Shown here: positions 10,617-21,583 of the stretch, in pieces
How positions within the stretch are numbered: the first letter of the stretch is position 1
Layout: each line of letters begins with the position of its first letter
NCBI RefSeq assembly: GCF_011075055.1
Contig: NW_025401109.1
Location: forward strand, 62,001-126,000
DNA length: 64,000 nucleotides
Source of the DNA: Mangifera indica
Taxonomy: Eukaryota; Streptophyta; Magnoliopsida; Sapindales; Anacardiaceae
Direction: 5' to 3'
The notes under the pieces: model-generated
Seen by the model: the letters and a program-made list of their open reading frames with translations, nothing else
What the model was told of the DNA's origin: nothing
The model's database searches: none
Translations under genes and position numbers: made by a program

Positions 10617-13600
10617 CAAGATGATAAGGTGTATCTCACAGAAAAACATAATAACGTTGATATTAACTCAAAACTTAAGAATGCGATGCCGAACTGCAGC
10701 TTGTTGGGATAATTTGCAACGATCCTTGCATTTCCGGACAGTATACTCGCTGGTTTTGTCCAAAGGTGTGTACTCTTTGCAGCTTCATTGTTATCTTTAT
10801 ATGTTATTGTTTTGATTTTGGTTTGAATGTTGAGTGGTTTTGTGACTTTAGTGTAAAGGTGGTCAATCAATGGAGAGAAGTTTGTCTTTTCATATAATCC
10901 AAGATGATTAAGCAGAAAGCGGTTGTTTTTTCCCTTAATTTTAATTTGACTTGTTTGTGTAGAATCTTTTGTTGTTGGTGGTTGACCGGGTTGGTTTTAC
11001 TTGTAGGGATTTTGCAATGTGGAGGTGTTTCCGGGGTAATTTTGGATGGGCTGGCCTGGTGATACCTTCTTGTAGAAGTGGTTCTGCTTCTTGTAGAAGT
11101 GTTTCTGCTTCTTGTAGAAGTGGTTCTGCGTCTTGTAGAAGTGGTTCTGCTTCTCGTAGAAGTGGTTCTGCTTCTTGTAGAAGTGGTTCTGCGTCTTGTA
11201 GAAGTGGTTCTGCTTCTCGTAGAAGTGGTTCTGCGTCTTGCGTCTTGTTGAAGTGGTTCTGCTTTTGACTATCAAAAAGAAAAATTGAAAGTTTCAAACC
11301 TTCTATGCCAAGTTTTCCTTCTTATAAGTTCATAATTCATTTGCTAAACCATTTCACTAATCTAGATTCAAGTTTCCGTGTGTTATATTGTTATGTGCTT
11401 TTCTCTGACCTGAATTAGGTGTATGCAATTTCTTGGTCAATTGATAACTTCAATTTTAGGCGTTTGCAGACAGCAACAACATTAGAAAAGTTATGTCATC
11501 GAGAGAAATCACAGAAAAGAGCTTAGGATTAGAACCGCTGGGTGACAAGGCATGTATGCTGACTCTTTTTCTTATACTATTGATTTTTTGTGATTCTTTC
11601 TTTCTTTCCTTGTTGAAGCATGCTATATTGAAGGAATAGCCAAGTTACATACTATATACTTTGCAAGAGTCTAAATCTTTGTTGGGCATGATAAGAATTC
11701 AGTATTTCATATTCTTTCTTTCTTTCAGGTAATTGCATATTTTGCCGGGCGGATGATATCTGAGGGAACTCTGCGGAGAAATTCTGTTATGCAATTATCT
11801 GGTGATCAGGTCCCTTCTTAGCATTAGCTACTAAGTTCTTATCATTAATCTTACGATCAGTAATTTTGAGTTTAGACATTTTTTAAAAAAGATACCATGG
11901 ATGAGTGAAAATAGATTATAGTTGAGGTAATGTTTATTAGAATTCTTGTTAAGTGGAATGCATTGAAACAACCCTAATCTAATATCGGGTACTATGGATC
12001 CTTTATGCAAAATCGATTGTTAGAATACCTAAAATTTGATGAGCACAAGACACTGGATTTTGCTATAATTGATTTGATGAGTAAACTTTTGCCTGTTAAA
12101 AGGTTCAGTTCTCATTTGAAGTAGCCAATTGGCCATGTGGTCCTCGCAGAAGCCCAGGTGAATGATAGAACTGATAGGCTATATGAGTTTATGATAACTA
12201 TGGATTTGATCAACTATGTACGTAACAATTAATCTACCTTACTCGTCACTACATTCAGTTTCCTCTCTACTCCTATTGGCTCCTGTATGTTGGCAGCTTA
12301 AAGTTTTCTTTGGTCACAGTTTTGATCAATCTGTTGAGTTATTGGCTGTGGTTAGTTACTAGTGTAGTATATGTACATCTAGCAATTTATATTTATATTA
12401 TCAACCAAGCACATGGCAGGTGCTGTGACCTCAGAAAATATATCTACATGTATGATGGAACTTGCCCACATCTTGAAGTTTGCGCCTAACCACTTTTATA
12501 ATCTTTGTCAACAGGATGTCATAGCTTTACCTTTCAAACAAAATGGGGTGCTAGTTGGTTGCAAGTACCGAACTTGCAGGGAGAAAAAATTTTGGCAGGT
12601 ATTTGTGCTCATCCTTTCCTTGGATTGTTGAATAGGTAATATAGTTTGATAAACCAATGGATGAACAGAAATATAAGTGGGAAGTATTTTTTGATTATAG
12701 CACAACCACATAAAATGCTATAATTAATGTATTTTGGCTCTTAGAAAAGGAATTCCACAGTGGTGATTAAGAACACATGCAGTACAACTTACTCTCAAGT
12801 CTTAGATAGATAGACCAAGAACCTTGATAGAACGATGCCTTAGTTGGATTGAAGAGATTACAAATGCTAATATCCTCACAATCTTGTTGATCAAATGTTT
12901 GGAAGTGACTTAAACTTACCTTTTAGAGGGCCAACCCCTCCGAGTACAGGCTTTTGGTTGACTTTATCTTTTTGTGCAAATGTTATGGTAAAAGAATCAC
13001 TTGTTAAAAATTTTCATGTTGAGGCAGTGGAATGTTTTAAGTACCAACCACCAAACATTGGGCTTGAGATGGTTTTCCTTTCAATTTAGGTGAAGGGCAC
13101 ACAGAAATGGTTATTTGGACTTGATGACATAAAGGATGCTGATGAAATCATCATTGTAAGTACCACTGCTTCATATTTTGGTTTCTTTTATCCTGTAATT
13201 TAAATTTCTTTCTCTTCTGAATTATATTAATTGTTGCTGATCAAAGGTTGAAGGTGAAATAGATAAGCTTGCAATGGAGGAAGCTGGTTTCCTTAACTGT
13301 GTAAGTGTTCCCTGTGGAGCACCACAAAAGGTTTCTGCCAAAGAATTACCACCACAGGAAAAGGTTTGGTTTGGCCTTGGAAATTTTTTTGCCCATGATG
13401 ATGATTAGTATAAATGTATTCCTTTCCTTTATGCAAAGAAGTCATATGTTATAAATAATTTGACCAAAAAAGCTTAAGTGCTAGAATTTTATTTGGTGCA
13501 TCAGTAAAAGGGCCTTTTATTATTTGGAAAATATGAAAGAACTTTGATATTCTGTGAACGTAAATACATCCCGACATTCAACTCAATTTCTTAAGTATCA

Positions 13601-15181
13601 AATAAGGTATTGATTTGAATTAAGATATCATATTGAATTGGATTTATCTTCTCTTTCACAAGGATCAATTCCATTCTATTTGTAGCCCATTTAAGTTTTC
13701 CAAATTTGTTTTGAACCGATGTATGTTTTGTATTGTGTTCATACCAAGAAATCTTGCATAATGTAAGTGTTCAATAAAAAATAGTTCTTCCTTTTTATAT
13801 GAGGTTTCATTGCATCTTTCTTACAAAAGAGTAACAAATCATTCATTGATTTTTTTTGGCTTGCAATTAGCATCTTCTGTGCTGAATTTAAAGTCATTTT
13901 TTGTTGTCTGTTGTAGATTTTTCTTTCTGAATATGCATTTACATTTTCTTTTGTGCATGTTGTTTGGGAGCATAGGATACTGGATATCAGTATGTATGGA
14001 ACTGCAAAGAGCACTTGGATAAGGTAAACTTAATGCGTATGCATGCTTGAGTGATAGAGCTGATGTGCAAATTTGGTCATACTCTTTTCATTGGTTGATC
14101 TTATTTTTTATGTGTGAATAAATCATGTAGGTTTCTCGCATTATCCTGGCTACTGATGGTGATATACCAGGCCAAGCCTTGGCTGAAGAGCTAGCACGCC
14201 GTCTTGGAAAAGAGAGGTTCCAATTATAAATTTATTCCTTTCACGTACTTCGGTAACATGTACATCCTTCTAGAAAACTTATACATGCAAATCATCTGTT
14301 TCACAAAGACTTTCAATTATTAAATTCATTTATGATATTTGTTTTATTTAGTGCTGCCGCATAGTTATTGACATCAGAGTATATCACCTCCTCACACAAA
14401 CTTATTATCAATAGTCTAGAGTTCAAAGCTTTTGCTTTAATTGGCACTGAATCATCAAATTGACAGTGCAAAATCTTGACCCGGTGAAACCTTAAATATT
14501 TACTACAATATTACAGAGTCTCATTATAATCATCATCTTTAAGGTTTTGAGACCGAATTCTATTCCCACAAAGTAGTATCCAAATACTTAAGAGTTATCT
14601 CTTTACGTTGTTTGTTTGTCGGTTTTCAGATGCTGGCGTGTCCAGTGGCCGAAGAAGGACGAGTTCTGTTGCTTCAAGGATGCGAATGAGGTTTGATTCT
14701 TATTTCCTCCTTTCATTTCCTGTTTTTCTTTGGCCACGAGAGATGATGAAGCAGTTTTACAGTATTTGGTTATATCCACTAATCAATGCCTTTGCCATCT
14801 GGGTTTTAATGTTTTATTCTGCACTTTCTCCAACCAGTATAAAAGAATCGGTAACAGTTCTTAAGTGCATTTCCTTCTCTCATAATTTTTAATTCGTGCA
14901 TGAATGGAATTTACTCATTGTTTGTTTTGAGGGCTTGGAATACGAGGCCTTGGATTGAAACAGCTGGACAAAATTATAATTGAAACATTTTCATTTAGTT
15001 TTCCATCAAAACCCAGAAAAGTTTTGTTTCTAAATGATGATCTGCATACGTTTTTATGACACTGTTTGGTTTGTGGCGATAGGTTCTCATGTTTTTGGGT
15101 CGAGATGCTCTGAAGGAAGTTATTGACAATGCAGAGTTGTATCAGCTACAAGTTCCAGAGCAAGCAATGCAATGCGCATAA
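10617..15181 (+). CDS. Toprim domain protein (Twinkle/primase homolog), 5' part decayed
   Basis: Exons with matching phases: 11460-11549, 11729-11809, 12515-12598, 13090-13155, 13247-13363, 13976-14023, 14131-14216, 14630-14690, 15083-15181 (stop TAA). These total 732 bases with no frame break. The product has the Toprim signatures EGEIDKLAMEEAGF (catalytic Glu) and ATDGDIPGQALAEELARRLG (DxD-type acidic cluster). It ends without the RecA-like helicase of full Twinkle, so it resembles the short plant primase-homolog proteins thought to act with organelle DNA. Upstream, zinc-ribbon exons can be read at about 10617-10765 (FCPK end), 10852-10907 (CKGGQSMERSLSF) and 11007-11058 (MWRCFRGNFGW). The first seems to need a missing G near 10708. 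The second ends at TTAAGC where GTAAGC is expected, followed by an in-frame TAA at 10909. The gene is therefore either 5'-shortened or a young pseudogene. Confidence 0.75.
11069..11262 (+). repeat. 21-bp minisatellite in a primase-gene intron
   Basis: About nine copies of a 21-base unit (TCTTGTAGAAGTGGTTCTGC plus T/G) lie between the exons ending at 11058 and starting at 11460. It gives long open frames in several phases (for example S-C-R-S-G-S-A repeats) that are not genes. Variants alternate in order (TCTTGT, TCTCGT, GCGTCTTGT), suggesting higher-order duplication of a three-unit block. Confidence 0.9.
11550..11551 (+). other. Non-canonical GC splice donor
   Basis: The exon ending GGTGACAAG is followed by GCATGT rather than GT. 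The next exon starts after TTTCTTTCAG at 11729 and continues the frame exactly (LEPLGDK then VIAYFAGRM). GC-AG introns are a known minor class in plants. Confidence 0.6.
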
Positions 15182-16440
15182 AGCTCGTATGAAACACATT
15201 CAAAGAACTACAGGGTTTATTTTCTTTCATTTTTTTTCTTTTAAACGCTGTTTGTATTCCAAAAACGGTCAGGTAGATCTTCAAGGGTTGACTATGAAAA
15301 CTAAAATGATAATTGGAATCACATGTTTATGAACTTCTCTTGAATCAACAGAAGTTTACTGCTAATGCCTGTATTGTTCATATTTTCAGTTCAGATTCCT
15401 GGAAAAGATTTGCAGCAAATTGATGCCTTGCCATCAAACCCAGAGAACTAATGAATTTTGTTTTAATAATGAAAATACAAGTTTTTCTTCATTTAAAAAA
15501 AATAAAACCCTAAAATTGGGCATGTTGAGGTGCAAAATAACGAAAATTCAGTGGATTCTTTTTGTCAGAGGCAAATATCATTGACTGATGGAAACACAAT
15601 CGATAACTTGGATTGGGTTTGACTCAATTTTAGATTGATATAAAGTAAAAAAAGTAAGCATATTGAAAAGCAATTCAATATAGTTTGAGTTTGAACAAAA
15701 CTTCACTCTAGATTGACTTGGATTCAAAAAAGTTATTAGAATAAGTTTTCAAAATTTACTGAGTAAAAAATTGAAATGAAACCCAAAATTTGTAAACGAA
15801 TGCAATCTAAATTATAACTTTGATCATACGATCAAATGATAGACCATGAAATTTGAGAGCAAATCAATTGATGTTTTATTAACATAATAAATAAATTGGC
15901 CAAACTAAAATTGGTAAAGTTTAAACTTTCTACCCAAGGTTTGATAAAACTACAAATTCTTATCTTTTAAGTTTGAGAAAAAAAAAATCATTTTTTCACT
16001 TATTTGCCAAAGTTTGACGCTAATTTTAATAGTTAAAAGGTATTTTATCCCTAAAATTTAAATATTATGATACAGGGTGTAATTAATTGTATTTTATCCC
16101 TAAAATTTAAAATATTATATTTATTAGACAGAATTATGAACAAAATTGTAAAATCTAAATGTCATTTTTTAAAACTTAATAGTTAATAAATATTTTCCTA
16201 TCTCTTGTTTCAAAAATTATCATATTCAGTCCACATATTTTAAATAATATTATAATTCTAGTAGTTTGTAATATACTATTCACCCTTATAATTTATTGAG
16301 TTTTGTTTGGTACGTTAGGGATATAATTATCATTTTTAAAACTATTAAAGCCATATTGAAATTTAAAAAATTTCATAAATATGCCAAACCTTTTCAAAAT
16401 TTAAAATAAGCCCTAAAAAGTTTCATTAACCCATTTTATC

Positions 16441-16513
<73 letters not shown>

Positions 16514-16874
16514 GTTTTATTCTTTCAATTTTATTTTAAATATATAAAAATTAAAGAATAAGAATTTAAAAGAAATTTAAAACTGAATTTTTAAAGAACT
16601 TTAATATCTTCTATTTTATTACACTTTCCTCTTCCCTTTTGTTTAATTATTCACATTTTATTACGTACTTTTGTGAAATTTAGAGCATATGCTTTGATTA
16701 ACGGTATCATGATAAAGTAATAAGATGCTTTTGGTAAATTTTTAACTATTTAAGACCCTTGGACCTATCTTATTATTCTCAAACCTTGAGAAGGAAATTG
16801 TTATGAACCATCGTAAAACATTATGTTATAGAATTTGTTAGATTTTATGTTGATTCATTCATAATAAGTAATTA
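15182..16874. other. 3' flank and AT-rich intergenic DNA
   Basis: The primase 3' UTR probably lies in the first few hundred bases (AATAATGAAAATAC near 15464). 15590-15840 resembles dispersed family B. 15900-16440 is a degenerate repeat with 'TTTTATCCCTAAAATTTAAA' twice. No gene is seen. Confidence 0.4.
16444..16504. repeat. (TA)n microsatellite
   Basis: About 30 uninterrupted TA dinucleotides. Confidence 0.95.
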
Positions 16875-18145
16875 GGCGAAAAGACTTTTTCCCATCCAAA
16901 GTTTGGTCTATTCCCCAAGTCTAATCCGTGAAGTTTCAAAAATTCAAACATTCACTTGTCAACTATTAAAGTTAACAAAATCCGTTAAATCTAATGGTAT
17001 AATTGTTATGGCCAAAGGACAATTTCTCAGTCAAGTATTAGTCTAATTTTAAAAGCACACATATGATAGATAAAAAAACTCAAACACCTGTCTATGAGCT
17101 AATTGCTGTTAAAATTTTCAGTTAGAGGTAGAAATATATTTTACCCCTAAACCCTAAAATCTTAAAAATTTTAATCATTGTTCTCTTTAAGTTTAAAAAA
17201 CTAACAAATTTCCCTTATGATTAAACTTTGAAAAACTTACTCTCCCTACCTTTTTAGGTTTCATCTCCGGTGGCTTAGAGAATCTGATTGGTGATCGGGA
17301 AGAAGCAACGGTCTTCTTCAATGAAGGATGATGAAACATTGTCCAGATCTGGATGACTAAACAATGAAGTGTTGTCTAGATCTTAATAACAAAATGTTGT
17401 CTAGATAGGGAAGAAGTGATGAAGGACAACACTTTGTCGTCCTTTGTGGTGGTGGGTGATCATCCTTCATCGTCTTTTTATGGTTGGATTTGAAAGATGG
17501 GTAGAAAGCGTCAGTCATCGATTGAAATAGTGGTGGCTGAAGAAGGGAAACAAAACCTAGGGATGAAGCCTAAACTTTTCAAATTTTGAGAATAGCGTGA
17601 AGTGATAGTTTTTAAAACCTGGGGAGAAATGATATAAATTTTAAGGTTTTAGGATTTAAGGATAAAATGACAAGTTTACCCTTATCTTTAACTGAAAATT
17701 TTAACGGTAATTAGTTCATGGGTAAGTGTTTGAGTTTTTGTCTGTCATGAGTATGATTTTAAAATTGAGCTAAAACTTAGGTGGGAAATAATCCTTTGGT
17801 CAATTGCCATTTAACTAACAATATTAAAGAAAAATACAATTTTATCTTATTTTCACCCTTTAGTTTTAAAAAATAACAATTTCCCCCCAAACCTAAGTTT
17901 TGAAAAACTACATTTTTCCCCCAGGGTTTTAATCTTTTCTTCCTTCTATGGTAATCGGAATCTAATCAAGAATGAGATAAAATTTTACTTTTTTTAATAT
18001 TACTGGTTAAATAATAATTATATCATTAGATTTAACAGGTTTTATTAACTTTAAAGCTGACGGATAAGTATTTGAGTTTTTAAAATTTCATACGTGGGAC
18101 TTTGGGCATAGACCAAACCTTGGGTGGGAATAAGTTTTTTGGCCT
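16875..18145. mobile_element. MULE-like foldback element, outer, split by a nested copy
   Basis: The left end GGCGAAAAGACTTTTTCCCA and right end TGGGAATAAGTTTTTTGGCC form the family's inverted ends. The left flank AAGTAATTA (16866-16874) and right flank AAATAATTA (18146-18154) agree at 8 of 9 bases, consistent with a 9-bp target duplication. The left arm breaks off at about 17009 and the right arm resumes at about 17802, with another family member between. Confidence 0.65.
17010..17801. mobile_element. MULE-like foldback element, nested inner copy
   Basis: It begins GGCCAAAGGACAATTTCTCA and ends GGGAAATAATCCTTTGGTC. Both arms carry the family words (CTCAAACACCTGTCTATGAG on the left, CATGGGTAAGTGTTTGAG on the right). 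The flanks AATTGTTAT and AATTGCCAT match at 7 of 9. The centre holds repeats of 'GATGAAACATTGTCCAGATC'-like text. No transposase. Confidence 0.65.
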
Positions 18146-18510
18146 AAATAATTATTAAGATTTACCACTAATCATGTACTTATAATATAGATTTAGCACT
18201 AAATTTATAAATACATGGTAGATACACAGTAAATACTTAGGATATTCTTAAGTACGTCCGTTGAGAACATATTTAAGATTAATCTGTAAAATATCATTTC
18301 AATCTAATTAGATACAAAATTTATATTATAATATTTTGATTAAATAATTTTCATATATAGAAAACTTAAATAAACATTGAGTAATACTATATTTACTATT
18401 TTTTTTTTTAAACTTGTTTATATGAATTGATGTGTATTAATGTAATTGGGTGATATAATTGTTAATTTATCTTTAATTTAAAACTATATAAATGTTTAAA
18501 ATTAGAGAGT

Positions 18511-18690
18511 ATGGAAGCTAAAGTGAATAAGTATAGTTTCACTGGTATTAATTGTAACCGTCTCTTAAAGACGAATGAGCCATTTGTCTTGGCATACCAA
18601 GTATTCCAAGTGTTTTATGCCATTGACAATATCAATAAACGGTGGCAGGTTGTTTTGAAAACACAACGTGATTCTTATGGCTTGCCTTTA
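18511..18690 (+). pseudogene. DUF4216-like fragment of a CACTA element
   Basis: The translated segment around TNEPFVLAYQVFQVFYAID and KRWQVVLKTQRDSYGLP resembles the conserved 'DPFILASQAxQVFYVxD...WxVVLxxxPR' block of DUF4216 domains found next to plant CACTA transposases. Only about 60 residues remain. The open frame goes on to 18807 but becomes low-complexity. It is a relic, not a working gene. Confidence 0.55.
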
Positions 18691-20009
18691 CAAATGGATA
18701 TCAACAAGAGGAATTATTTAGTTATAAAAAGACAACTCCCATGTCAACTACAATATACTTATCTATGCATATATCTTTTAATAATCATCTACGCATATAT
18801 CTTTTAATGATCACTTATGAGATTAACAAAAATGTATATTTTTTTAATCTTATTTCAGGTTTACAAAATTGATGCAAATGTCCAAAGTTTTAGTTAGGTC
18901 GATGTTAAAGACCAACAAGTTTATAGCCCCTTTTAGAATGCCACATGATAATTCAAGTTTTGATATCTTTCTCTACTATGTTTACATTCTAAATTATAGT
19001 TATTATGTTCGTCATTTACTCTAAATGTTTGTTGAATGTTTATGTAATTCATAATTCCTAGAACCTCTAAAGACAACAAATGTTAAGATACATGGTGATT
19101 TGTAGGAAAACAATCAAAGCTGGTGGATTTCCAAATATTTTGTGCTAGGAATCTTTTACCATTATGCAATGCCTAGTTTTAGTTAATATTATCAATTGAA
19201 ATGGAAGTTGAAAGGATCTTAAAATCATCAGTGTATAACAGCATAATCCTATGAAGTGACATGTAGAGTATTCATATACATATCCTGCACATTATGTAAG
19301 GATTTGTCAATATTATATCTCATTGAATATACTTTCTGGGTAGTAATATTGGCAAATTAATTTATTCTTAGGAATAATATTTTTTATCATGTTTTTCACA
19401 TGTTAGAGGTTATGCTTCAATCTCCAGACAAATCAATCACCACCTTCGTCCATTTAAGGGTGATTTTCTTTCTTATGTTTGACTGTTTGTTGGGTAAATC
19501 AATTGCCAAGTTGAGTTCTAAAAAATCAACTTTACGGAATACTACGATTAGACTGTCTTAAAGTGATTTTAGTGTTATAAGGATATGTATCTCATAGTTG
19601 TTTGACAATTGTTGTTTTGTTTTAAAAAATATAGGGAACATATAGTAAATATCTAGATAATCTACATACCAAAGTTTGAGTGAAATGTTTATTGATTTTG
19701 CTTTCATTGCAGAAAAATAAAATTTTTATCTTTAGAATGATGCCCACTACTAACAACAGAAGTTTGGAATGTGTGATTCTTCTTTAGCCAGAGCTTAAAA
19801 ATCTGAGTGTACCAATTTTAAAATTTGAATAAAATCTGCTTATAACAATTTTTTAATTTTGATTATAGGGAGAAATTTCCATAATAAGAAATTTATAGTT
19901 TTTCTTCTTATTTTTTATAATTGTGGATTATATAAAGGCTTCGAGATAATTGTGATTAAAATATAATCAATGTTAATGATTATATTTTTAGAATCAAATT
20001 TTTATTATC

Positions 20010-20275
20010 AAATATTGTTATAACAATGAGGATATTTATCGTTGATATTATATTTAATAATAGATAAATATTTTTATAACAACGGGGATATTCATCGTTG
20101 ATATTATGTTTAGTAATTGATAAAATATTGATATGATGATGAGGATATTCATCATTGATATTATATTTAGTGACTGATAAATATTGTTATAATGACGAGA
20201 ATATTCATCGTTGATATTATATTTAGTGATAGATAAATATTGTTATAATGACGGAGATATTCATCATTGAAATTA
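20010..20275 (+). repeat. 56-57 bp tandem repeat, about five copies
   Basis: The unit reads roughly ATATTGTTATAATGACGAGA then ATATTCATCGTTGATATTAT then ATTTAGTGATAGATAA. Consecutive copies start near 20011, 20067, 20124, 20180 and 20236. The array sits about 200 bases inside the TAGTG end, as subterminal repeats of CACTA elements do. Confidence 0.8.
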
Positions 20276-20472
20276 CTATTTTTAACAACTGGATATACTT
20301 CTCGTAATTTATATTAACGATAAAACTTTTCTTCTTGTCGTTAATACTTTTAGAGGCGAAAACTATAATGATAGATGATGACGAGATTGTTTTCATCGTT
20401 AAAACTTTTTAACATTGAGAAATAAACTTTTAGTGACTAATTTCCTCTCGTTATAGCCTTTTCTTTTTAGTG

Positions 20473-21583
20473 ATAATTATATTAAAATATATTAATTTGT
20501 ATAGATAAATTAATATTAAAAATTAGCAAGCATTTGTATTTTTTTTATTTATAAGGGTTGTATCACTCATAAACAATATATTATAAAAGATTTAAAAAAA
20601 AAAAGCTTTAGTCAAAAAGAAAAAATTGACCGTGCCACTCATATGACAATCAATGATTTATGTTACCTTTAATATTTCCTTCTCGTGTATAGTGTTACAA
20701 TCGGGCAAGCTAAATATTGTTGGAATTGAGTTTGACTTGATTGAGTTTGTGCAAGACTTGAATTTTGATTGAGTTTATGCAAGAGCTGAAAATTTGAGAT
20801 AAGAATTGTTAATTTGAGCCTAATTTGAGAAGTTATAACTAAATTCTATAACTTATACATTTATTAATCACTCTTATATTCGAAAGTCTGGTATTGGATT
20901 GCGTGTAGGAATTTTAAAAGTTGAGAGGGCCAAGTAAATTTCTTATATCAAAATATATAAATTAAGCAGGTTAAAGATAAGTTTTAGAAGATAAATGTAA
21001 AATTTGGGAGATATAAGTGTAATAATCTAAAAATAATTTTATGTATTCATACACATAAAATCATTATGAAATGAAATTTAAAAATATCATATGATATTAC
21101 ATCAATTACACCAATATTATACTCGTGTCTACTATCTAACATTTGTCATTGATATGTTGGGTAGTTACTAAGCTAAAAAATGAACCAGTAATTTAATAGA
21201 AAGTTTCGTTTTAATTTCATAATTGATGGATGCTTAAAATAGTATAACAATATGTTCCATGAAGGTGCTCCATCCAATTTGAAGCAAAAATCTAGCTGTG
21301 AATCATCAATCATCGACAGGCCACCAATTCTAGAGCCCAGATTAGACAATTTTTTGTGGGTCCAATTCTGCCTAAACTTTGCTGGCTGGTCGGCTCCATC
21401 TAGGTTATTATTGGAGGACCGCAATTTTGGAAACTTTGAAAATATATAATACATTGGAATGCGTCGTATTCCACATATTAACAAACAAGGGAAGAGAAAA
21501 AGTTCCGATTTTGGAGGGTTAAAAGAGTGAGGGGTTTGATTCTTCTGTATTTTTCATTTTGAGTTGGTTTTGATTGCGTAAAA
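20473..21583. other. Intergenic DNA and patellin promoter region
   Basis: AT-rich DNA. A poly-A run lies at 20594. No clear TATA box is singled out. The bases just before 21584 contain no in-frame ATG, so the start chosen for the patellin is the first available one. Confidence 0.35.

Larger units (their letters stand above)
18511..20472 (+). mobile_element. 3' portion of a degenerate CACTA (En/Spm) element
   Basis: A fragment of a CACTA-associated protein is followed by non-coding DNA, a subterminal tandem repeat (20010-20275), further short words such as ATCGTTAAAACTTTT, and the end TTTTCTTTTTAGTG at 20472. This end is the reverse complement of a CACTA-type terminus (CACTAAAAAGAAAA). The matching 5' CACTA end is not identified, so the left boundary is only the first coding trace and the element is probably truncated. 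Confidence 0.5.

Noticed and set aside
10969..11268. 99-codon frame of S-C-R-S-G-S-A repeats, with matching frames on the other strand
   Set aside because: It is produced by the 21-bp intronic minisatellite. Only its first part (MWRCFRGNFGW) overlaps a likely exon.
20010..20275. Possible CRISPR-like or other regularly spaced array
   Set aside because: The copies are head-to-tail without unique spacers, in a plant genome, next to a CACTA end.
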